DNA from: Bacteroidota bacterium
GTDB taxonomy: Bacteria; Bacteroidota; Ignavibacteria; Kapaibacteriales; UBA2268
Reading direction: 5' to 3'
DNA length: 14,032 bases
Assembly: GCA_017428585.1 (NCBI GenBank)
Contig: JAFRQN010000056.1
Location: forward strand, 1-14,032
Shown here: positions 8,114 to 14,032 of the stretch, in pieces
Position numbering within the stretch: the first letter of the stretch is position 1
Layout of the letters: every line of letters begins with the position of its first letter
Program-made: the position numbers and the translations under genes
The notes under the pieces: generated by a model
The model's input: the letters and a program-made list of their open reading frames with translations, nothing else
Told to the model about the DNA's origin: nothing
Databases searched by the model: none

Positions 8114-9313
8114 ATGAAAAATATTCTTGAAGGAATTAGAGTTCTTGATTTAACAAATGTATTATCAGGTCCTTTTTGTACTTTGCATTTAGCATTATTA
8201 GGTGCAGAAGTAATTAAAATAGAAAATCCAAAAGGTGGTGATTTAGCACGTTCATTAGGATGCAAGCCAGAATATAATAAAGCACTACATGGAACAAGAT
8301 TTTTAGCTCAGAATGCTAATAAAAAATCTATTACTTTGAATTTAAAAGATCCTAAAGCTGTAGAAATTTTCAATAAACTTGTCGAAAAATCTGATGTAGT
8401 TGTAGAAAACTTCAGACCAAATGTAATGAACAGATTAGGTATTGGATATGAACAATTATCTAAAATTAATCCTAAAATAGTTTATTTGGCTATATCTGGT
8501 TTTGGCCAAACTGGTCCAGATGCATTTAAACCAGCTTACGATCAAATAATTCAAGGTCTTAGTGGTGTGATGTCTATCAATGGAGATCAAAGATTAAATC
8601 CTTTGAGAGCAGGTTTTCCTGTATGTGATACAATTGGCGGCATAAATGGTGCTTTCGCTGTAATGGCTGCACTTTTCCATAGAGAACGTACTGGCGAAGG
8701 TCAATTTATTGATGTTTCATTATTAGATTCTGTTATGCCTTTCATGGGTTGGGTAGTAGCAAATTTAATGATAGGCAAGCAACAACCTCAATTATTAGGA
8801 AATGATAATTTTACAGCTGCTCCATCTGGTACATTCAAAACCAAAGATGGCAATATTAATATAGCAGCAAACAAGCAAGAACAATGGCATGCTGTAACAG
8901 AAGTATTAGGTGTTCCTGAATTGAAAGAAGATGAAAGATTTAAGGAACGAGATGCACGTAAGCAGAATAGAGCTCTTTTAACTTCAATACTTGAAACGAA
9001 ATTAATGTTAAAAGATACTGATGAATGGGTAGAATTACTAAACGCTCAGGGTGTGCCAAGCGGTAAAATCTTAAAATTAGAAGATGCTCTTAACTCTGAA
9101 CAAATAGAACATAGAAACACATTTACAGAAATAGATGTAGATGATGTAGGAAAAATTAAGTTATTTAATCTAACAGCTAAATTTTCAAAAACACCAGGAA
9201 ATGTAACAACTCCTCCACCTACATTATCACAACATACTAACGAGATTTTAACCAGTTTGTTAGGTTACACACAATCTCAAATTGATGAATTAAAACAACA
9301 AGGAACTATATAA
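8114..9313 (+). CDS. Family III (CaiB/BaiF) acyl-CoA transferase
   Basis: Family III enzymes move coenzyme A between carboxylic acids through an aspartyl-CoA thioester. The 399 residues match the family length. The N-terminus ILEGIRVLDLTNVLSGPFC and LGAEVIKIENPKGGD form the CoA-binding Rossmann-like part. Next come SDVVVENFRPNVMNRLGIGYEQL and the segment FPVCDTIGG, where D172 is at the expected position of the catalytic aspartate. GEGQFIDVSLLDSVM is another family hallmark. The substrate cannot be told; carnitine, formyl/oxalyl, benzylsuccinate and other branched or aromatic acid transferases look alike at this level. It starts 28 bases after lolD and ends at a terminator, so it may be the last gene of the cluster. 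A link with the FadL-like porin (uptake then activation of a hydrophobic acid) is conceivable but unproven. Confidence 0.9.
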   Translation: MKNILEGIRVLDLTNVLSGPFCTLHLALLGAEVIKIENPKGGDLARSLGCKPEYNKALHGTRFLAQNANKKSITLNLKDPKAVEIFNKLVEKSDVVVENFRPNVMNRLGIGYEQLSKINPKIVYLAISGFGQTGPDAFKPAYDQIIQGLSGVMSINGDQRLNPLRAGFPVCDTIGGINGAFAVMAALFHRERTGEGQFIDVSLLDSVMPFMGWVVANLMIGKQQPQLLGNDNFTAAPSGTFKTKDGNINIAANKQEQWHAVTEVLGVPELKEDERFKERDARKQNRALLTSILETKLMLKDTDEWVELLNAQGVPSGKILKLEDALNSEQIEHRNTFTEIDVDDVGKIKLFNLTAKFSKTPGNVTTPPPTLSQHTNEILTSLLGYTQSQIDELKQQGTI

Positions 9314-9330
9314 ACTATATTATTTAAATA

Positions 9331-9360
9331 AAAAAATTCCTCATACGAGGAATTTTTTTT
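9331..9360. terminator. Bidirectional terminator between the CoA-transferase gene and obg
   Basis: AAAAAATTCCTC (9331-9342), loop ATAC (9343-9346), and GAGGAATTTTTT (9347-9358) form a 12-bp stem with a GC-containing core. An A-run on the left flank and a T-run to 9360 on the right give a U-tract in either direction. It sits between converging genes, 17 bases after the CoA-transferase stop and 32 bases from the obg stop, and so can serve both. Confidence 0.88.
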
Positions 9361-9392
9361 ATTTAAATTGAATTTATATTTTCGATAATATA

Positions 9393-10391
9393 CTATTTAT
9401 TTTTATCTTCCTTTATTATATTCCAAAGAACATACTTTAATTCATCTATACCCTTATTGACTACAGATGAAATAAAATATACAGGCACATCATCTTCAAA
9501 TTTACATTTCTTAATAGCTTTTAATCCGTCTTCTGTTACAGCATCTATTCGACTAAAACATATTACACGTTTTTTTTGAAGCAATGAAGGATTGTATTGT
9601 TTTAACTCTTCTTTTAAAATATTATAATCACTTACAGGATCATAACTAAAACTATCTATCATAAAAAGCAAAATAGTAGTTCTTTCTATATGTCGCAAAA
9701 ATTGCAATCCCAATCCACGTCCCTCACTTGCACCCTCTATTAAACCAGGAATATCAGCTACAGTATAATTCTCAGTATCTGCAATCTTTACTATACCCAA
9801 ATTAGGAACCAATGTAGTAAAAGCATAATCAGCTATTTTAGGTTTTGCTGCAGAAATTACAGAAATTAAAGTAGATTTTCCAACATTAGGAAAACCAACA
9901 ATACCAACATCTGCAAGCAATTTTAATTCTAATGTAATATTAAAACTCTCACCTGGCAGACCAGGGTTTGAAAATCTTGGCGTCTGATTAGTAGCAGTTG
10001 CAAACATTGCATTGCCAAAGCCTCCATTTCCTCCCTTCGCAACAGTGTAGGATTGATTAGGTTCCGATAGATCAGCTAACTGCTCATTAGTATCAGCATT
10101 ATATACAACTGTTCCCTGTGGCACTTTTATTATTAAATTTTCTCCATCTTTACCATACATTTGATTTTTACCACCTGGCTGTCCATTTTTCGCAGTGTAT
10201 TTATTAACATAATGAAAATCTAATAAAGTAGTTAAATGTGGATCTACTAAAAATATAACATCACCGCCTTTTCCACCATTTCCACCATCAGGTCCTCCTT
10301 TAGGAACATATTTTTCTCGTCTAAAACTTAAATGTCCATCACCGCCTTTTCCAGCCGCAACGAAAATTGTCGCTTGATCAATAAATTTCAT
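9393..10391 (-). CDS. obgE: Obg-family GTPase
   Basis: Obg is a slow GTPase that binds the 50S ribosomal subunit, takes part in its maturation, and links to the stringent response. The 332-residue protein has the N-terminal glycine-rich Obg fold (about 1-157; for example GKGGDGHLSFRREKYVPKGGPDGG), then a G domain: G1 GFPNVGKST (166-174), switch region TTLVPNLG, and G3 DIPGL (213-217). G4 reads SRID (280-283) in place of NKxD, and a G5-like ISS follows at VYFISSV. It lacks the extra C-terminal OCT domain, as do many short Obg proteins. Substitution of the first G4 Asn is known in this phylum; Arg in place of the Lys is less usual. It lies 27 bases downstream of hutI on the same strand and is probably co-transcribed. 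The ATG at 10391 starts right at the conserved MKFIDQ. Confidence 0.96.
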   Translation of the reverse strand: MKFIDQATIFVAAGKGGDGHLSFRREKYVPKGGPDGGNGGKGGDVIFLVDPHLTTLLDFHYVNKYTAKNGQPGGKNQMYGKDGENLIIKVPQGTVVYNADTNEQLADLSEPNQSYTVAKGGNGGFGNAMFATATNQTPRFSNPGLPGESFNITLELKLLADVGIVGFPNVGKSTLISVISAAKPKIADYAFTTLVPNLGIVKIADTENYTVADIPGLIEGASEGRGLGLQFLRHIERTTILLFMIDSFSYDPVSDYNILKEELKQYNPSLLQKKRVICFSRIDAVTEDGLKAIKKCKFEDDVPVYFISSVVNKGIDELKYVLWNIIKEDKNK

Positions 10392-10418
10392 TTTTCTTAT
10401 TATCTTTCGTAAAATTAT

Positions 10419-11693
10419 TTAAAAATTAAAATCCGTGTTATTTTTTGCAGCACATTTACCCTTTATCCAGACTTCATCAACATGATTAATACCAAAGTGA
10501 TAAAATAAATCTGTATATCTATCTATATCTGCTATAATAAAATCAGCTTGTTTTCCAACCATCAGACTTCCTGTTTTTTCTGATAAATCCATAGCTTTAG
10601 CCCCATTAATTGTAGCAGCAGTTAATGCTTCCTCTGCCGTCATTTTCATATTTATAACAGCTAATGATAATACTAACTGCATATTTTCAGTAAATGATGA
10701 ACCTGGATTACAGTCAGATGCCAATGCAGTAATACAACCATTGTCAATAATTTTTCTCGCAGGTGCATAAGGCATTCTTATAAAATAAGCTGTTGTAGGC
10801 ATCATAGTTGCAACTGTACTGCTTTTAGCTATTTTTTCAATACTTTTATCAGAAATAAATAACAAATGATCAGCTGATGCTGCACCAATATCAGCAGAAA
10901 AACCTGCTGCTTCTACATTAGCCATTTCATCAGAATGTGTACGAATTTTTATATTATATTTTTTTGCAGCTGTAAATATTTTTTCTGCTTCTTCTATAGT
11001 ATAATACCCCTCATCAATAAATGCATCACAATAATCTGCTAAATTTTCTTCTGCTATTTTAGGAAGCATTTCATTGATTATTAATTCTACATATTTTTCT
11101 CTATTATTCTTGTATTCAGGAGGAAAATCATGTGCTCCTAAAAATGTAGATTTTATATTTAAAGGAAGAATTTCTTTTAATTTTTTTATGGCTCTTAACT
11201 GATTTAATTCTCCATCTACTGTTAATGAATAACCACTCTTTATTTCTAAAGATGTTGTTCCATTTCTCAATGCAGATAAAGCAAGTTTTTTCCCATATTC
11301 TACTAATTCATCTACTGTGGATTGACGAGTAGCACGCATGGTTGTAAGAATTCCACCACCTTCTTCCGCTATTTCCTTGTACGTTGCACCACGCAGACGT
11401 CTTGCAAATTCTTCAGAACGATTGCCAGCAAAAACTATATGTGAATGAGAATCACAGAAACCTGGTATAATTGTTTTACCTGCAGCATCAATTACTTTAA
11501 TATCCTTAATTTGATTTTTTTCTATATAAGCGTTTGCTTCTTGAGTTGTGCCTACAAATAAGATATTAGTATCAAATATTATTGCAGCATTGCGAATTTC
11601 ATCAACATTTTGCATTTCCAGTCCACGTCTGTAGAATGCATTTCCCTTATTTAAAGTACATAAGGAACTTATATTTTTTATATATGTAAGCAT
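10419..11693 (-). CDS. hutI: Imidazolonepropionase
   Basis: HutI hydrolyses 4-imidazolone-5-propionate to N-formimino-L-glutamate, the third step of histidine breakdown. The 424 residues form an amidohydrolase-fold protein with the expected metal ligands: H83 and H85 in DSHSHIVFAG, H253 in IRTHSDEM, and D327 in LASDCNPGSSFTEN. H276 (ADHLLF) and the family segments RRLRGATYKEIAEEGGGI and GAHDFPPEY (H188) also fit. No hutH, hutU or formiminoglutamate enzyme is in the window, so the rest of the pathway must lie elsewhere or be absent. AGGAA lies 7 bases before the ATG, a modest Shine-Dalgarno. The gene diverges from the large methyltransferase gene, and obg follows 27 bases downstream. A related amidohydrolase function is less likely given the motif match. 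Confidence 0.92.
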   Translation of the reverse strand: MLTYIKNISSLCTLNKGNAFYRRGLEMQNVDEIRNAAIIFDTNILFVGTTQEANAYIEKNQIKDIKVIDAAGKTIIPGFCDSHSHIVFAGNRSEEFARRLRGATYKEIAEEGGGILTTMRATRQSTVDELVEYGKKLALSALRNGTTSLEIKSGYSLTVDGELNQLRAIKKLKEILPLNIKSTFLGAHDFPPEYKNNREKYVELIINEMLPKIAEENLADYCDAFIDEGYYTIEEAEKIFTAAKKYNIKIRTHSDEMANVEAAGFSADIGAASADHLLFISDKSIEKIAKSSTVATMMPTTAYFIRMPYAPARKIIDNGCITALASDCNPGSSFTENMQLVLSLAVINMKMTAEEALTAATINGAKAMDLSEKTGSLMVGKQADFIIADIDRYTDLFYHFGINHVDEVWIKGKCAAKNNTDFNF

Positions 11694-11753
11694 TGTTTTA
11701 TTCCTAAATTTATGAATAATATGTATTTAATAATTAATAATATTAACTAATTA

Positions 11754-11761
11754 CAAAAATA
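11754..11761 (-). promoter_or_regulatory. Possible -7 promoter element for hutI-obg
   Basis: Read on the minus strand this is TATTTTTG followed by TA, which fits TAnnTTTG, 60 bases before the hutI ATG. It lacks the 15-nt T-tract spacing seen at the three + strand sites and lies in very AT-rich DNA, so support is modest. Confidence 0.35.
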
Positions 11762-11884
11762 ATAAAAATTAATAAAATATATGTATTGTTTTATGGCATC
11801 TAACTTAAAATTTTTATTAAATTCTAATCATTAACAATATAACAACAATCATAAAATTAAATTTTTTTTAAAATATATAAGAGT

Positions 11885-11892
11885 TATATTTG
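11885..11892 (+). promoter_or_regulatory. Bacteroidota-type -7 promoter element upstream of the methyltransferase-glycosyltransferase gene
   Basis: TATATTTG followed by TA, 56 bases before the start codon, fits TAnnTTTG. An eight-base T-tract (11862-11869) ends 15 nt upstream, repeating the layout at 4395 and 5836. The function is inferred from position and consensus. Confidence 0.52.
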
Positions 11893-11948
11893 TAATAAAA
11901 TAAAATCATAAAAATTATATATATCAACTATAATATTAACTACTCAAT

Positions 11949-14032
11949 ATGGAATCAAAAACTGACGAAAACATCAAAAATTTATTATCCGACCTGCCAA
12001 ATCCATTATATCTAAATTTGGGATGCGGCAATGATATAAGGAAAGAATTTATTAATATAGATTTATACTCTGAAGATGAAAATGTTCTCAACTTAGATGT
12101 ACGTAATCTACCATTTCCAGAAAATAGTGTAGATTTAATATTAGCAAGTGATATTATAGAACATTTTTCTCATAGAGAAATAGACAATGTTTTATCTGAA
12201 TGGTCTAGAGTACTTAAGGAGAATGGAACATTAATCATACGTTGTCCATCTCTAAAACTACAAGCTAAAGCATATTTAGACAATATTTGGAATGCCGATG
12301 TTGCTTCATATATGATTTTTGGCTCTCAAAAAACTTCAAATGATTTTCATTACAATGCTTTTGATGAAAATTCTATAAAAAAACATTTAACTAAAGCAAA
12401 TTTATTTATTACAGATTTTAAGGAATTTAATTTACCTCAAACACAAGGTTTTATAAATTTAACTATGGTTATTAAAGCCGTAAAAAGATTAGATAACAAC
12501 CAATCAAACCTTGAAGAAAATGCTAAAATAAACTTAGAAACAAGTACAATAAATGCAATAGATAATATAATAACAACAGATGATAAAATAAACATCATTT
12601 ATGAAGGCAGATTATATGATAATGATATATCATCAAATATCAATAAGAAAATTTGCTTGGCATTAGCAAATAATAATAAAATAAATTTGACTATATTATC
12701 TGATATTCCTAAAACACAAGAAGAAGATACGACTGGTGAAATTTTGTTATTGAAAAATAATATAAGATATCAAAATATAATTCCTAACAATACAGATAAA
12801 ACTGTTTGGATTAGTAATGGCGATAATTTAGACTATCCAAACATAGAACATGCAAAATGGATTATTAATTACTGCTATAATACAAAAATTGGCAATAAAT
12901 TAGAAACATTTAAAAAAGCTGATGAAATCTGGATAACATCAAGCAAAATAAAAAATGAATTAATAAATGCTGAAATTAATCCAAATACAATAAAGCAAAT
13001 TCCTATTGAAATAAATACTTCTATATTTAGTCTTATAGGAAATAAATATAAATTAGATACAAATAAAACTATTAAAGTTTTATTTATTTCTAACAATAAC
13101 GATGAAATAGAAAAAGTAATATCAAATTACTGCAATACATTCAATAAAAATGACAATATCAGTCTAATTATCCAATCAATTTCTAAAAGCACAAATATAT
13201 TAGAAATTCTGTCAGAAAAACAGCAAGATATAAACAATCCAGAAATTATATATATATCTAACGAACTAACGGAAGAAATACGTGCAGAATTAGCTCGTTC
13301 CTGCAACATACTTTTATGTCCATATATAAATAATTTTTCAATTCATTCATTAGAAGCTATGGCGTGCGGATTACCAATAGCTGCTATTGATAATTTGGAA
13401 GAAATAATATATGAAACAGATGTGTTAGAAAGCTGCATAATAAAAAGCAACGCAGAAGAAGAACAAGGAGAAAATGAACTTAATAATAATGTCAACGATG
13501 ACATTGACAACAGATTGTCAAGTTTATTAAAATATATATATCAAAATTCAAACGAATTTTTTATAAAAGGAATAAAAATATCTAATTATATTAGATATAA
13601 ATTTACATTAAATAAAACTAAAATAAAGATATTTAGTTTATTAGATAATTTATTGAAAACTAATATATTAGAATCAGATAATATAAATACAGACAAATCA
13701 GAAGAAGAAAATGATAATGTATATCTAAAATTAGAACAAGCTGAAAATTTATATAAACAACAATCCTTATTGTCTGCAAAGGAAATATATAATACTTTAT
13801 TAGAAAATAATGATTTATCGTTAAAAATTAAAATACACTGTTTAAATAGAATAACTCAAATACTATTAAAAGAAAATAATTATTACATTGCTTCAAATTA
13901 TATAAATGAAATTGAAAAATTACAAAGCAATAACTATGACTATCTTTGGAATAAAACAATTATTTTAAAACAAAACCAACAATATGAAGAAGCATTAGAA
14001 TGTATTTCCTTATTAATTAATCACATAGAAAA
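11949..14032 (+). CDS. SAM methyltransferase / GT4-like glycosyltransferase / TPR multidomain protein (3'-truncated by window end)
   Basis: The frame stays open for 694 codons to the window edge. ATG 11949 is the first Met after an in-frame TAA at 11937. Residues about 18-180 are a class I SAM methyltransferase: motif I LNLGCGND (22-29), acidic D38 in NIDLY, and LDVRNLPFPENSVDLILASDIIEHF (49-73) in the style of type 11 methyltransferases. Residues about 214-570 resemble a GT4/GT-B glycosyltransferase: IIYEGRLYD near 216, KKADEIWITSSKIKNEL, and the C-terminal SLEAMACGLPIAAID (E469). The first Glu of the usual EX7E motif is Asn461, and no GRxxxxKG-like motif is evident. An acidic Asn-rich insert (about 500-522) and linker (about 573-590) precede TPR-like helices (about 591-694, for example NQQYEEALECISLLI). 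No signal peptide or membrane segment is seen. It probably acts in the cytoplasm in surface-glycan or protein glycosylation; that role is inferred. Confidence 0.85.
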   Translation, partial: MESKTDENIKNLLSDLPNPLYLNLGCGNDIRKEFINIDLYSEDENVLNLDVRNLPFPENSVDLILASDIIEHFSHREIDNVLSEWSRVLKENGTLIIRCPSLKLQAKAYLDNIWNADVASYMIFGSQKTSNDFHYNAFDENSIKKHLTKANLFITDFKEFNLPQTQGFINLTMVIKAVKRLDNNQSNLEENAKINLETSTINAIDNIITTDDKINIIYEGRLYDNDISSNINKKICLALANNNKINLTILSDIPKTQEEDTTGEILLLKNNIRYQNIIPNNTDKTVWISNGDNLDYPNIEHAKWIINYCYNTKIGNKLETFKKADEIWITSSKIKNELINAEINPNTIKQIPIEINTSIFSLIGNKYKLDTNKTIKVLFISNNNDEIEKVISNYCNTFNKNDNISLIIQSISKSTNILEILSEKQQDINNPEIIYISNELTEEIRAELARSCNILLCPYINNFSIHSLEAMACGLPIAAIDNLEEIIYETDVLESCIIKSNAEEEQGENELNNNVNDDIDNRLSSLLKYIYQNSNEFFIKGIKISNYIRYKFTLNKTKIKIFSLLDNLLKTNILESDNINTDKSEEENDNVYLKLEQAENLYKQQSLLSAKEIYNTLLENNDLSLKIKIHCLNRITQILLKENNYYIASNYINEIEKLQSNNYDYLWNKTIILKQNQQYEEALECISLLINHIE

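Larger units (their letters stand above)
11694..11948. other. Divergent intergenic region between hutI and the methyltransferase-glycosyltransferase gene
   Basis: This stretch of 255 bases is almost entirely A and T and carries no open frame of note. It holds a promoter-like element toward each flank (11754-11761 minus, 11885-11892 plus). I saw no riboswitch-like structure, long inverted repeat or operator palindrome. Confidence 0.7.

Noticed and set aside
10030..10380. Glycine-rich repeat-like coding stretch at the obg N-terminus
   Set aside because: The Gly-rich segments are the normal Obg fold, not a tandem DNA repeat.
11694..11948. Small RNA or riboswitch in the divergent intergenic region
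   Set aside because: No GC-containing stem, terminator or known riboswitch core is visible; the region is nearly pure A/T.
12875..13309. Minus-strand open frames at 12875-13096 and 13127-13309 with hydrophobic translations
   Set aside because: They are antisense to the open methyltransferase-glycosyltransferase frame. The hydrophobic look comes from reading AAT/ATA/AAA-rich codons in reverse.

Overview
The window (about 14 kb, very AT-rich) reads as a chromosomal segment of a bacterium in the Bacteroidota/Chlorobiota (FCB) assemblage. The RpoC protein resembles that group. The promoter-like sites fit the Bacteroidota -7 consensus TAnnTTTG rather than TATAAT. Most start codons lack a Shine-Dalgarno (SD) sequence. 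An exported outer-membrane barrel protein has an A|Q-type signal cleavage site and a terminal Phe. Finer placement is not possible from sequence reading alone.

Layout, left to right. (1) rpoC (1-4350, +) begins at the window edge and ends in a strong hairpin terminator (4403-4439). (2) rsmI and tmk (4452-5809, +) overlap by one base. (3) A second + strand cluster (5912-9313) holds a FadL/OmpP1-like outer-membrane protein, a LolD-type ABC ATPase and a family III (CaiB/BaiF) CoA-transferase. It ends at a bidirectional terminator (9331-9360) shared with the converging minus-strand genes. (4) hutI and obg lie on the minus strand (11693 to 9393), 27 bases apart and probably co-transcribed. (5) A divergent intergenic region (11694-11948) is followed by a large + strand gene that runs off the right end. 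Its 694 visible codons encode a SAM methyltransferase domain, a degenerate GT4-like glycosyltransferase domain and TPR-like repeats in one polypeptide.

Most genes are housekeeping: transcription, 16S rRNA methylation, dTMP phosphorylation, ribosome-associated GTPase. The less ordinary parts are the multidomain methyltransferase/glycosyltransferase at the right end, a repeated promoter module (the 10-mer TATATTTGTA with a T-tract ending exactly 15 nt upstream) before three transcription units, and a promoter placed so that its transcript should start inside the preceding terminator hairpin. I saw no mobile elements, CRISPR arrays, rRNA or tRNA genes.
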